This document shows, in pieces, positions 5,976-14,138 of a DNA stretch of 23,355 nt. The DNA comes from JBHGYD01 sp041920415 (GTDB lineage Bacteria; Bacillota; Bacilli; Bacillales; Anoxybacillaceae). Position 1 is the first letter of the stretch. The number at the start of each line of letters is the position of its first letter. The notes under the pieces were generated by a model. The model worked only from the letters and a program-made list of their open reading frames with translations, did no database searches and was not told the origin of the DNA. The position numbers and the translations under genes were made by a program. Location: positions 1-23,355 of the forward strand of contig JBHGYD010000035.1 in the NCBI GenBank assembly GCA_041920415.1, in the 5' to 3' direction.

Positions 5976-7477
5976 ACTTGTCCACCTCTGCTCTCCACAA
6001 TTCTAGTTGTTGCAGAAATAGTATTACCGGTTACATCAAAAAGTATTGAAGCATCCGCCACTAATCCATTGTTGTTACCTGAACCACTAACCGACAATAC
6101 ACGACCATAAGAACCTTCTAAACACTTAATGGCAACATCTTTATTGCTAATTGTAGCTGTTAAAACTGTAAATTTACTATTTGAAGCAGTCACACCAGAA
6201 CCGTTTGTCGATTTTGTGTTAGCAGTCATATTCACATTATTGATAAAGACGTCTGGGCAATCTTGGATATAAATAGCATCCTCATAACTAGTTGTGTTGT
6301 TAGCTGATAATTGTGTAATCTCAACACGACAAGTGCAACGTATAACTTCTATTTTTTTAGTCACAAACGCTTTTGTTGCATCGTAACCACTTAAACGAAT
6401 TAAGCTTCCATGAAAATCTTTTATAGTCACTTTTTCATCATACGTCCCGTCTGCTAAAATGATTTCGCGTCCCAAACCTTGACCAAACTTTTTTATGGAG
6501 TTGATGGCTTTCATAATTGTTTTATACGGTTTTCCAATGGTCCCATCTCCTGTTGTATCGCTTCCAGAAGGGCTAACAAACACACTATACCATCCCGTTC
6601 CACTATCTATAATAGGACTAGCCCCTATCTCTTCCCATTGCCCCCACGTTCCGCTAATTCTTACACGCTTATAAATTTTCCCACCTGCGTTTGAATCTGC
6701 TTGGTAAGCAACTTGTACACATGGTCCACCACTATATCCACCAGCTCTATACACGTGAACGATAAAAGTCACATTAGATACCGGCAAATTACTAGCGCCC
6801 CAGAATGTGTTCCCCCAATAAAAACCCGTATCCGTTATAGTATTAAAATCTATGGTTGTTCTATCTTTAACGTTAATTCCGTCTGTTAATGAATAATAGT
6901 TTGCAGCGAGAGAATTAAAATCGTTTATCAACTGTTCTAAAGCAGCATTATCAAAGTTAGGCAATATCTTAGACCCTGCCCAAGGGCAAATATCTTCTGT
7001 CCCTCGCTCGTCCGTTATATCGCCCGGGTTTATATATGTCTGGCCCCCGATAATTTTCACTTGTGCTAACGAGATTTCATATACAAGATTATCCCTCTGC
7101 AAACTAGGTGGCACTGGTGAAGAAGATGCAACACCCTTTTTAATGAACGCCTTCACATACCGTTTATCCGTGTTAAGGTCGAGTCTGACAACGATTCGAT
7201 CAATACGATTTTTCCCGAGTACTTCCGTGTCGTGTGTGAGAGTTAGGATACTATCATTCTCATAGTACCTTCCCAAAATAAACGCGATTCCCGTATCGAC
7301 TGTCGTGACCATACTAGAACCGCTTGTAGTCACTTTTAGTTCATTTCCTGCCCCTTTCATTACACCAGTAGTTACGAGTGCAGCAAAGTAATCTGTAAAT
7401 TCTTGCGCGTTATATTCGCGGTCATATGTTCCGTCCGGCAAGAGGACAGGATCAAAAAATCTAAATTTTTCTGCCAC
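5966..7477 (-). CDS. Tail fibre / receptor-binding protein with beta-helix tail
   Basis: A 503-residue structural protein. The N-terminal 180 residues (FRFFDPVLLPDGTYDREYNAQEF...) resemble the virion-attachment part of Firmicute siphovirus fibre/upper-baseplate proteins. A middle segment (about 190-290) contains a G-W-rich domain (SGTWGQWEEIGA). From about residue 298 (WYSVFVSPSGSDTTGDGTIGKPY) begins a pectate-lyase-like right-handed beta-helix, with short Asn/Ser/Thr-rich rungs to the end. It probably recognises surface polysaccharide; no catalytic residues can be assigned. The GTG start at 7477 follows GGGGGTG and lies 2 bases after the Dit stop. Confidence 0.82.
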   Translation of the reverse strand: MAEKFRFFDPVLLPDGTYDREYNAQEFTDYFAALVTTGVMKGAGNELKVTTSGSSMVTTVDTGIAFILGRYYENDSILTLTHDTEVLGKNRIDRIVVRLDLNTDKRYVKAFIKKGVASSSPVPPSLQRDNLVYEISLAQVKIIGGQTYINPGDITDERGTEDICPWAGSKILPNFDNAALEQLINDFNSLAANYYSLTDGINVKDRTTIDFNTITDTGFYWGNTFWGASNLPVSNVTFIVHVYRAGGYSGGPCVQVAYQADSNAGGKIYKRVRISGTWGQWEEIGASPIIDSGTGWYSVFVSPSGSDTTGDGTIGKPYKTIMKAINSIKKFGQGLGREIILADGTYDEKVTIKDFHGSLIRLSGYDATKAFVTKKIEVIRCTCRVEITQLSANNTTSYEDAIYIQDCPDVFINNVNMTANTKSTNGSGVTASNSKFTVLTATISNKDVAIKCLEGSYGRVLSVSGSGNNNGLVADASILFDVTGNTISATTRIVESRGGQVWP

Positions 7478-7479
7478 AG

Positions 7480-8337
7480 TTACACCCCCACATAGCGACT
7501 TCTGTATTCTACATAGACCTCTGGCCGCCCACCATCAGTGATGAAAGAAAGCTTATTTTCCCCAACTTGGAGTAGAAAAAAAGTCGATTCAAGGTCAATA
7601 TAATGAAAAGCATTTTCTTCCACTCCATCTGGAGCGATGATTTTTACCTCTTTCCTGCCGAATTCGGTATTGATAACAAGGCTGTAGCCTGAAGGGATAC
7701 TCCGGTTCACTTTTATGAATTCACCTGTTGTCAAGTTAGTGATTTTCGGGTTAACAGCTTCCCCACGAAAAGTAACTTTAATCGGCACAGGAACATCACC
7801 GTCGTTGACTACTACCCTTGAGTCTCCCCTCGATGCAAAGCGCACAGGAAAGCGAAAAGGAAATCGAAAATGGGCAACAAAATCCTCTAGTTTGATATTT
7901 TCAGAGGTGATGTCTAACCAAAAAGGAGAAGGACAAAGAAGATTCACGATCGCCTTTTGGAAAGTCGGTCCTCGGTTGTCAGTTCCAGATGGAAAAACTG
8001 GCACTCCATCCGGAACCACTTCTATTTCGCGAATGGTTTCGCCATTTTCATAGCGAAGCGTTCCAAGACCTAATTTTGGATTGAACACCGCTGCAAGGTA
8101 TTGGCGCTGTTGTAATAGAGTCGCTGTATCACTTGCAAGAATGGCAATTTGCATAGAAATAACTCTCTCTTGCAAAACCGAATCAATATATGTGCTACCA
8201 TCTTGAAACGGGGCTTTCTGCGTTTGAATATCAGCATCTACGTCGCCGAGCCCATCAATAGACTGCAAAAGAAAAGGAGCTGATGATTTCAGCTCCACCG
8301 ATTGTCCTCTTGCGTTTGTATAGATGATTCGCTGCAT
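7480..8337 (-). CDS. Distal tail protein (Dit), siphovirus tail family
   Basis: A 285-residue protein of the siphovirus tail-component family (Dit), which forms the hexameric hub between tail tube and baseplate. Landmarks are YLLL-like N-terminal strand IDGLGDVDADIQTQKAPFQDGSTYID, the segment LLQQRQYLAAVFNPKLGLGTLRY, and the characteristic CPSPFW near residue 140, followed by a galectin-like C-terminal domain. It starts 1 base after the tape-measure stop with only a weak GGGGGCT site, so translation is probably coupled. Confidence 0.92.
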   Translation of the reverse strand: MQRIIYTNARGQSVELKSSAPFLLQSIDGLGDVDADIQTQKAPFQDGSTYIDSVLQERVISMQIAILASDTATLLQQRQYLAAVFNPKLGLGTLRYENGETIREIEVVPDGVPVFPSGTDNRGPTFQKAIVNLLCPSPFWLDITSENIKLEDFVAHFRFPFRFPVRFASRGDSRVVVNDGDVPVPIKVTFRGEAVNPKITNLTTGEFIKVNRSIPSGYSLVINTEFGRKEVKIIAPDGVEENAFHYIDLESTFFLLQVGENKLSFITDGGRPEVYVEYRSRYVGV

Positions 8338-8338
8338 A

Positions 8339-11300
8339 TCATAGCCCCCATTCCATCGCTAGCTGACGAGAGACTTGGAGATTTTTTCGAGCAACCTCAG
8401 ACGGCGTTGGCGCAGTTGAGTGAAAATGGAAGTGATTTTCTATTTTCGCACCGGTCATTTTTGGAACATTGATCGTTGCTGTAGCAGGAACATTGGCTCC
8501 AAAAGAAAAACCAGCAACATTCGGAATCGTCGCTTGCGCCATTCGATTCGTCGCTGACACAACAGCACTGATATTTCTTGAGATACCTTCGGCCAATCCA
8601 ATTGGAATCCACTTTCCTAATTTCATCATCACACGGGAAGGCGAATTGATATCAAGTGCGTCTTGGATCGTATCTTTAATCATATCCGCAATTTCTTTTG
8701 CCTTTTCCCACAAAGCGCTAGCCATCGATTCAATACCGTCAATAAGCCCTTGGATGATGTCTTTACCTATTTGTTTTAGGTCAATGCCTTTCAAAAAGGA
8801 TTCCGCTTTGTTCCAAATTTCTTCGATTTTGTCTTTTGCTGCTGTCATCTTTTCAGAAACAGCATTTTTCATGTTTTCAAAAGTATTACTCACAGTACTT
8901 TTTATACTATCGACTGTTATAGAGAAGAAGGATTTGATTCCTTCCCAAATGGACGAAATATTACTTTTGACATTGTTGAATATCTCTGACGTTTTCGATT
9001 TGATGCTTTCCCACGATGTGCTTACAAAGTTTTTGATTGACTCGATCGTACTCGTGAAAACCGTTTTAATACCGTTCCAAACGTCTGAAAGAAATGTTTT
9101 TATCCCGTTATAAACCGTGGAAGTATTCGTTTTGATATTTTCCCACGCGGCACTGACAAAGCCTTTGATTGCGTCAACTGCACCCGAAAACACCTTTTTG
9201 ATGCCTTCCCAAATATCCGAGAGGGCTTTTTTCATATTTTCAAAGATAGCTTTTGCATCGTTTTTAAGCCCTTCAAAGTCGCCTGTCACAAGGTCAACAA
9301 TGAGAAGAACAGCTCCAAGAAAAATGTTTTTAATCAAATCCCATACGCCGCTAAAATACTGTTTGAGTCCTTCGAAAATCTTCTGCAAACCATCTTTCAT
9401 GCCGTTGAATAAGTTTGTGACACCATTAATAAAAGGCGTGATAATTGCCATCACACCATCTTTAATCGCATTCCAAACATTAATGGTTGTTTGTTGAATG
9501 TTTTCCCACGCAGTACTGATAAACTCTTTTACAGCCTCGACAGCGCTCCAGAACGTTTGTTTAATTCCTTCCCACGTCGAAGAAATGAAAGTTTTAATGC
9601 TTTCCCATACCTGAGATGTCGTCTGTTTGACACTTTCCCAAGCAGTCGAAAAGGATTGTTTAATGCTTTCTAATGTAGTGCTAAACCATTCTTTGATAGC
9701 TCCCCATATTTCGATTGCTTTTGCCTTTACGGTATCCCAGTTCATCCACAATGCTACGCCTGCCGCAACTAGAGCAACAATTGCAGCTATTATTCCTAGA
9801 ACAGGAGCAGAAATAGCACCAATTGCCGCTCCCACTGCCGCAAAAACGGGAGCTAATGTGCTAATCGTAGATACAAGCGAACCAATCACAATCAACAACG
9901 GACCAATCGCCGCTGCTATACCTACAATTGCAAGCGCAACTTTTTGCCCTGTTGGTGATAGATTCGCAAACCATTCTGCTAAACTTTTAACAGCAGGGAC
10001 AATAGAATTGGTGATAATGTCCGCTAACGGTTGCATAGCTGGAGCAATCGCTGTCTGTAGTTCACGGAATGCTTGTGTTAATGCTATTCCCGGATTATTT
10101 TCCTGTAACGCTCTTGTCGCTTCTTCGGTTGCTCCTCTAAATTCACCAAGTCCATATTTCCCGTTTTCAAGTGCGGTGATAACATTTTTGCGAACATCTT
10201 CCCACTGCGTACCAAAAAGAGCCACACCAGCTTGGTTTTGCGCTAGCGGATCTTTCATATTGGCGAGAGCTGTGATCGTTGCAAGAAAAGCATTTTGTGC
10301 GCTTTCGCCACCTTTAGCAATCGCCGCCGCCATTTTATCCGCGTCAAGACCAATCATTTTGAAGCCTTCTGCTGTTGTCTTACTTCCGTCCTGCGCACGA
10401 ATATTGAACTCTTTCATTGCATCCCCGACTTTGTCGAGGTTAAATGCTCCCTGTTTTGCTCCGGAAATCAGCATGGCCATCGCTTGTTCAGCAGAAAGAC
10501 CAAGCGATTGAAATTGAGGAGCGTATTCACGTAGCGTATCTAACAATTCACCTGAAAAATCTCCACCATTTTGGAACCCAACTGTGATGATGTCGAGCGC
10601 CTCATTACTATCAATGCCGAAGTTCTTCATCATCACACTTGCAGCCGCGATGACTTCATTTACATCCTGATTGAATACTTCTGCAATTGTCATCGCTCCG
10701 GTGGCCATATTTTGTAATTCTTTATCAGACAGTTCAGCTAAATTCTGTTTGATAAAGACGACAGCTTGATTCGCTTCATCAATGCTTTCACCAAATCCCT
10801 GTTTCCATACATTTCGAGCAATTTCCCCGAGCTTTTCAGCCTGGTCAGACGTAATACCCAACGACGCTTGCAGTTTGCCTTGTGCTGCTTCTAAATCCAT
10901 TGTTGATTTGAGCATCAATCCGCCAGCAGCAACGATTGGAGCAGAGACTTTTGTTGTCATCTCCTGCCCAATACTTTTCATTTTCTCGCCGGCATTTCGG
11001 AATGATTCCGCGATATTTCTTCCTGTTTCGTCAGTAGCTCGTTCAACTTCTCTCAATTGATTTTCAAAACGTTGTAACTCTTGCTCGGTTCTGACGATTT
11101 CCCGTTGAAACGCACGATATTGCCCTTCGCTGATTTCCCCACGTTGAAATTGCTCATTGACTTGTTGTTGAACAGATTTCAAACGATCAAGTTTTTCGCT
11201 TGTGTTCGCAACTGCTTGTGATAGCAATTGTTGTTTCTGTGCCAACAGTTCCGTGTTGCCCGGGTCGAATTTTAGCAACCGTTCTACTTGTCGTAGCTCG

Positions 11301-11404
11301 GATTGAATGTCTTTGCTTTTTTGATTGACATCAGAGAGAGCTTTAGACAGTTTAGTTGTGTCTGCTCCGATGACGACGTTAATCCCTTTTATCGTTTCCG
11401 CCAC
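8339..11404 (-). CDS. Tail tape measure protein
   Basis: A 1021-residue protein that sets tail length and travels with the DNA. Residues 10-150 are coiled coil; about 150-450 is the conserved tape-measure domain (MTTKVSAPIVAAGGLMLKSTMDLEAAQGKLQ in two parts); residues 480-555 are strongly hydrophobic and could insert into the host membrane; residues 560-870 are a long series of approximately 11-residue repeats with the pattern W-x-x-I-K and F-x-x. The GTG at 11404 has a perfect AGGAGGT 7 bases upstream, better than the in-frame ATG at 11422, which would contain that site. It follows the frameshifted chaperone pair, the invariant siphovirus order. Confidence 0.95.
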   Translation of the reverse strand: MAETIKGINVVIGADTTKLSKALSDVNQKSKDIQSELRQVERLLKFDPGNTELLAQKQQLLSQAVANTSEKLDRLKSVQQQVNEQFQRGEISEGQYRAFQREIVRTEQELQRFENQLREVERATDETGRNIAESFRNAGEKMKSIGQEMTTKVSAPIVAAGGLMLKSTMDLEAAQGKLQASLGITSDQAEKLGEIARNVWKQGFGESIDEANQAVVFIKQNLAELSDKELQNMATGAMTIAEVFNQDVNEVIAAASVMMKNFGIDSNEALDIITVGFQNGGDFSGELLDTLREYAPQFQSLGLSAEQAMAMLISGAKQGAFNLDKVGDAMKEFNIRAQDGSKTTAEGFKMIGLDADKMAAAIAKGGESAQNAFLATITALANMKDPLAQNQAGVALFGTQWEDVRKNVITALENGKYGLGEFRGATEEATRALQENNPGIALTQAFRELQTAIAPAMQPLADIITNSIVPAVKSLAEWFANLSPTGQKVALAIVGIAAAIGPLLIVIGSLVSTISTLAPVFAAVGAAIGAISAPVLGIIAAIVALVAAGVALWMNWDTVKAKAIEIWGAIKEWFSTTLESIKQSFSTAWESVKQTTSQVWESIKTFISSTWEGIKQTFWSAVEAVKEFISTAWENIQQTTINVWNAIKDGVMAIITPFINGVTNLFNGMKDGLQKIFEGLKQYFSGVWDLIKNIFLGAVLLIVDLVTGDFEGLKNDAKAIFENMKKALSDIWEGIKKVFSGAVDAIKGFVSAAWENIKTNTSTVYNGIKTFLSDVWNGIKTVFTSTIESIKNFVSTSWESIKSKTSEIFNNVKSNISSIWEGIKSFFSITVDSIKSTVSNTFENMKNAVSEKMTAAKDKIEEIWNKAESFLKGIDLKQIGKDIIQGLIDGIESMASALWEKAKEIADMIKDTIQDALDINSPSRVMMKLGKWIPIGLAEGISRNISAVVSATNRMAQATIPNVAGFSFGANVPATATINVPKMTGAKIENHFHFHSTAPTPSEVARKNLQVSRQLAMEWGL

Positions 11405-11418
11405 GTTCTCACCTCCTA

Positions 11419-11643
11419 TCATGCAAAGAAACGATCAATATCTTTTTGTGTTGCCATTCGCGGTTTTTGCTTCTTGTTTCCGGTGTAAATATCTGCGTAA
11501 GACAAAAGATCGCGCACACGTAATTCGTTTATTTCAACAAAAGAAAGGCCGGTACGCTTCCCGATCGCTAACAATTCGAGATCGAGGCGTTCCGGCTGTT
11601 CATATGTCTCTATATCACTTTGTTTTTGTCCGGCTTCTTCGAC
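11419..11643 (-). CDS. Tail assembly chaperone extension (gpT part), made by frameshift
   Basis: A 74-residue reading frame in the +1 frame relative to gpG, starting directly after its T-run. Sequence includes ERLDLELLAIGKRTGLSF and ELRVRDLLSYADIYTG, then MATQKDIDRFF and a TGA at 11419-11421. That pattern is typical of the second tail-chaperone ORF of Firmicute siphoviruses. It has no start with a ribosome binding site, so it is most likely made only as a C-terminal extension of gpG, giving a fusion of about 179 residues that recruits tube subunits to the tape measure. Confidence 0.75.
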   Translation of the reverse strand, partial: VEEAGQKQSDIETYEQPERLDLELLAIGKRTGLSFVEINELRVRDLLSYADIYTGNKKQKPRMATQKDIDRFFA

Positions 11644-11959
11644 GAAAAAATCCTTCCATTGCTTCGCTTAAAATAGCGTTAAGTACATCCGTATCTGAAA
11701 AGTCGAAGTCTTCCAGTCCAGCTATCCAGTTCATAAAATCCGGGAACTTTTGTCCAACACCTTCATGTGCTTTTGCCATCGCCCATGCTAATTTCAAAAT
11801 AAATACTGTATCAAACTTTGATGGATCTTTTTGTATTTTCTCCATTTTTGTAATGTCGCCAATTAAATCCGTTCCAAACGCCTGTTGATAAAACAAAAGG
11901 GCCAAAGGCGTAGCCTTTAGCCCTATTTCTTGTTCACCGATTTTAATAGTTCTCATCAT
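11615..11959 (-). CDS. Tail assembly chaperone (gpG-like)
   Basis: A 114-residue protein that would coat the tape measure during tail assembly. The sequence (LKATPLALLFYQQAFGTDLIGDI, LAWAMAKAHEG, FPDFMNWIAGLEDFDF) fits the gpG-type chaperones of Gram-positive siphoviruses. It starts at ATG 11959, overlapping the last base of the tail-tube stop (TAATG), with GGAGGT upstream. Its own end is a basic FFRRRSRTKTK after a six-T run; ribosomes that slip there would continue into the gpT frame. Confidence 0.85.
   Translation of the reverse strand: MMRTIKIGEQEIGLKATPLALLFYQQAFGTDLIGDITKMEKIQKDPSKFDTVFILKLAWAMAKAHEGVGQKFPDFMNWIAGLEDFDFSDTDVLNAILSEAMEGFFRRRSRTKTK
11644..11650 (-). promoter_or_regulatory. 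Probable +1 programmed frameshift site
   Basis: In gpG the codons GGA TTT TTT CGT are followed in the +1 frame by an open 74-codon extension. A Phe tRNA on the second TTT can slip forward to TTC, another Phe codon read by the same tRNA. The -1 frame closes after 11 codons, so a -1 slip would not give the fusion; a -2 slip would reach the same frame but pairs less well. Confidence 0.6.
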
Positions 11960-12546
11960 TAATTACCTCCTGTTCCACCTGTGATAGGTAAGTAGACAGA
12001 ATCAAAGAAATCATTGTATGCTGTTGTATTCGTGTCGTTCAATTCCATCACGCCACGAACGATGTTTTTGCCATTGACTTCGATCGGCAAAATACGAATG
12101 CTTAGGGTATCTGTGTCTGGTTTGATCGATTCTGCACTGGTAGAATGTTCCTTTGACGGGCGACTCGCTTTGCACCGATAGTAGACAAAACGGCGATTTT
12201 TCTTGTCACCCAAAACTTGACCGAGTAACGCGAATTCTTTTGGTTCGCCATCTGTCGTTTCCACTAACATTCCGTTCGCGTCGATTTCCCATCCCAGCAT
12301 TTCCGCAAGGATATCGTCTGGGATATTGGCCATTTCAAGTTCGGCCGAGTAGCCGTTGTTGCTAGTGTATGTCCAATATGGTCCGTTATCGGCATAGAAT
12401 GTAGTCTCATCGCCTTCTGGTTTAGGGGTGAACTTAACTGCTCCAGGAATAGGAATCGGTGTATCCCACGTTGGTGTTGGTGATGTTGTGTTTAGGTAAG
12501 CAATATGAACTTTCTCCAAACCGAATGTAACTTTATTTGCACTCAT
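11959..12546 (-). CDS. Major tail (tube) protein, phi13 type
   Basis: A 195-residue protein forming the tail tube. Its start (NKVTFGLEKVHIAYL), the acidic strand GDETTFYADNGPYWTYTSNNGYSAELEMA and the IPDDILAEMLGWE segment match the phi13-family major tail proteins. It has AGGAGGT before ATG 12546 and sits exactly between the head-tail connectors and the tail chaperones. The Gly-rich C-terminus (ITGGTGGN) is flexible and lacks an added Ig-like domain, unlike some relatives. Confidence 0.93.
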   Translation of the reverse strand: MSANKVTFGLEKVHIAYLNTTSPTPTWDTPIPIPGAVKFTPKPEGDETTFYADNGPYWTYTSNNGYSAELEMANIPDDILAEMLGWEIDANGMLVETTDGEPKEFALLGQVLGDKKNRRFVYYRCKASRPSKEHSTSAESIKPDTDTLSIRILPIEVNGKNIVRGVMELNDTNTTAYNDFFDSVYLPITGGTGGN

Positions 12547-12552
12547 AGATTT

Positions 12553-12873
12553 CTAACCTCCTATAATTTGAACTTCATAGAGAATTTGAAACATCTTTTC
12601 TTCATCGAGCCATGTTTCAATTTTGCTATATGGCAATCCTAATTCTTTGAGCTTGTCCTGTACTTTCTTTTCAGCAGCAATGTCCTTTTTCAGCGTGTAT
12701 AACTCAATTTGAAAATTCTCTATGTCTACATAGTTTTGATTGTCGGCGATCATGTCGGATGAGTAAGCGAACTGATACGTGACGAACGGCGGTGTAACGG
12801 GACTGGTGAATGAACTATATGCGACCGGGTAGCCAATAGACTTCAACGCTTGGTAGAGCTCTGCCTGTGTCAT
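12553..12873 (-). CDS. Tail terminator / minor tail component
   Basis: A 106-residue protein. The beginning (MTQAELYQALKSIGYPVAYSSF) and the central FQIELYTLKKDIAAEKKVQDKLKELG resemble the small tail-completion proteins found between HK97-gp10 and the tail tube protein. Such proteins cap the tail and join it to the head. I chose ATG 12873, two bases from the gp10 stop, because GGTGG precedes it; a GTG at 12882 would overlap the upstream gene. Confidence 0.75.
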   Translation of the reverse strand: MTQAELYQALKSIGYPVAYSSFTSPVTPPFVTYQFAYSSDMIADNQNYVDIENFQIELYTLKKDIAAEKKVQDKLKELGLPYSKIETWLDEEKMFQILYEVQIIGG

Positions 12874-12874
12874 C

Positions 12875-13255
12875 TTAACCACCGTTTTCGATTATTCTTT
12901 TCAGTTCATCTGGTAATGCAGCTCCGTACTTGTCATATGCTGGCCGCAAATGTGGATAGGCAGGAACACGGCCACCGTCGACTTTTGCATGACCAAACTC
13001 AAGAAGATGCACGCGGCGATAATGCTTCTTGTTCCATATAATCCGCTTGGTTGTTCCATATCCATCATCTTTTGTGATTTTAAATGTTTTGGCATACTCG
13101 CCTGTCCGTTTCGGCGCCAACGCTCGGGCCTCTTGTAGCACTTTTTTTGCTGTTTCATCTACCTTTTTCGCCACGCCCGCTGCTACATCATCGGTATATT
13201 CCTTGATTGCCGCTACCAACTCATCAGCTAGTTGGTCGATTGAAATATTAGTCAT
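12875..13255 (-). CDS. HK97-gp10-type tail completion protein
   Basis: A 126-residue protein of the HK97 gp10 family that acts at the head-tail junction. Family marks include the N-terminal helix, VLQEARALAPKRTGEYAKTFK, and the histidine-rich IWNKKHYRRVHLLEFGHAKVDGG near residues 75-97. ATG 13255 begins immediately after the upstream stop (TAAATG) with GAAGGAG upstream. Confidence 0.92.
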   Translation of the reverse strand: MTNISIDQLADELVAAIKEYTDDVAAGVAKKVDETAKKVLQEARALAPKRTGEYAKTFKITKDDGYGTTKRIIWNKKHYRRVHLLEFGHAKVDGGRVPAYPHLRPAYDKYGAALPDELKRIIENGG

Positions 13256-13603
13256 TTAAACACGCTCCTTCGCTAAAATTGTGAGCGTTTTGTTCAACTC
13301 ATCATCATTAATAGGAGGCTCGATAATATCAAAGGTTCTCCCTTGATACACGATCCTCATTTTGGGCGTAATTCCTTTTGTATAGCGAATAATAAATCGA
13401 TAAGTAATAGTTGCTCGTTCTGCACCAGCTGCAACATATTCAGAACCTTTAACAGTTTTAATCATTGCCCAGGCTTTCTTAAATTCTTTCCATTCTGTTT
13501 CTTCTTGACCTATTTCATCCGTTACAGTCACAGCTTCTAAAAAGGTGATACGATGCCTAAATTGACCGGTATTATAATTCGGATTGTATTTAAATGTTTG
13601 CAT
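13256..13603 (-). CDS. Head closure protein (SPP1 gp16-like head-tail joining)
   Basis: A 115-residue protein of the phage head-tail joining family, which closes the connector after packaging. The pattern QFRHRITFLEAVTVTDEIGQEETEWKE (in parts), KAWAMIKTVKGSEYVAAG and TYRFIIRYTKGITPKMRI is characteristic. It overlaps the previous connector gene by 14 bases, so translation is probably coupled. ATG 13603 has only a weak GAAGG site. Confidence 0.92.
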   Translation of the reverse strand: MQTFKYNPNYNTGQFRHRITFLEAVTVTDEIGQEETEWKEFKKAWAMIKTVKGSEYVAAGAERATITYRFIIRYTKGITPKMRIVYQGRTFDIIEPPINDDELNKTLTILAKERV

Positions 13604-13892
13604 CTGTATCGCCTTCTTCTAATGGTATTTCTTCCAGGGCTTTAGCGATTCTAAGATCATTGATTTGCGTTAAAAAATTAGTCTGGAAATACTCCAGCGC
13701 ATCATTGTATACATATCGGGCTCGTTCAAAGACGAGTTCTTTAAACTCTTCGTCCTGGCTAATATCGTAATCGCCACATATACGCACTAAACTTTTATTT
13801 GATGCAGAAAGAATTCGAGTTAGGTTCTCGTCTTCCTCATCACCCAATTTCATTCGTTCCTTAAATTCTTGCAAAATTTCTGGAGTTATCAC
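13590..13892 (-). CDS. Head-tail connector (gp6/gp15-like)
   Basis: A 100-residue helical protein of the HK97 gp6-like connector group, forming the ring below the portal. Its start (TPEILQEFKERMKLGDEEDENLTRIL) and the mid-segment LVFERARYVYNDALEYFQTNF are typical. The start is GTG 13892 with AAGGAG upstream. It lies in the normal place after the capsid and before the head closure gene. Confidence 0.88.
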   Translation of the reverse strand: MITPEILQEFKERMKLGDEEDENLTRILSASNKSLVRICGDYDISQDEEFKELVFERARYVYNDALEYFQTNFLTQINDLRIAKALEEIPLEEGDTDANI

Positions 13893-13897
13893 CTATA

Positions 13898-14089
13898 TCA
13901 CTCCTTATCATCAGGAGCTTCTTTTACTTCCTCGATGTAAATTTGACCATATTTATTTTTCGTGGTCGAAAGTTCTTCCAATCTTGCTTTAGTCGCTTTA
14001 TAACCTTCTTTAGGGTAAATATCTCCAACATTATAAATATGGCCGTCATGCTTCAATTCTCTAAATCTACGTATCACTTTATAAGCCAA
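13898..14089 (-). CDS. Small phage protein after the capsid gene
   Basis: A 63-residue protein with FRELKHDGHIYNVGDIYPKEGYKATKARLEEL. Small proteins with a similar D-x-G-x-x-Y-x-V-G-D-x-Y-P pattern are common at this site in Gram-positive siphoviruses, but I know no assigned role. It starts with TTG 14089 behind a strong AGGAGGGG. A perfect hairpin lies just upstream, between it and the capsid gene. Confidence 0.8.
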   Translation of the reverse strand: MAYKVIRRFRELKHDGHIYNVGDIYPKEGYKATKARLEELSTTKNKYGQIYIEEVKEAPDDKE

Positions 14090-14111
14090 TTTAACCCCTC
14101 CTAAAAAGGTA

Positions 14112-14138
14112 GAAACTCCTTAAAAATTAAGGAGTTTC
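14112..14138 (-). terminator. Perfect 12-bp hairpin at the capsid gene end
   Basis: GAAACTCCTTAA (14112-14123) is an exact inverted repeat of TTAAGGAGTTTC (14127-14138), with a three-base loop. The hairpin contains the capsid stop codon. The following minus-strand bases (TACCTTTTTA) are only a poor T-run, so it is more likely a partial terminator or mRNA end stabiliser than a full stop. Confidence 0.6.

Noticed and set aside
8469..9113. Plus-strand ORF of 214 codons opposite the tape measure repeats
   Set aside because: Shadow frame produced by the regular 33-base repeat periodicity; no ribosome binding site.
9627..10511. Long plus-strand ORF of 294 codons opposite the tape measure gene
   Set aside because: It has no ribosome binding site and no family resemblance, lies wholly antisense to the clear tape-measure gene, and reflects the alanine/isoleucine-rich codons of that gene.
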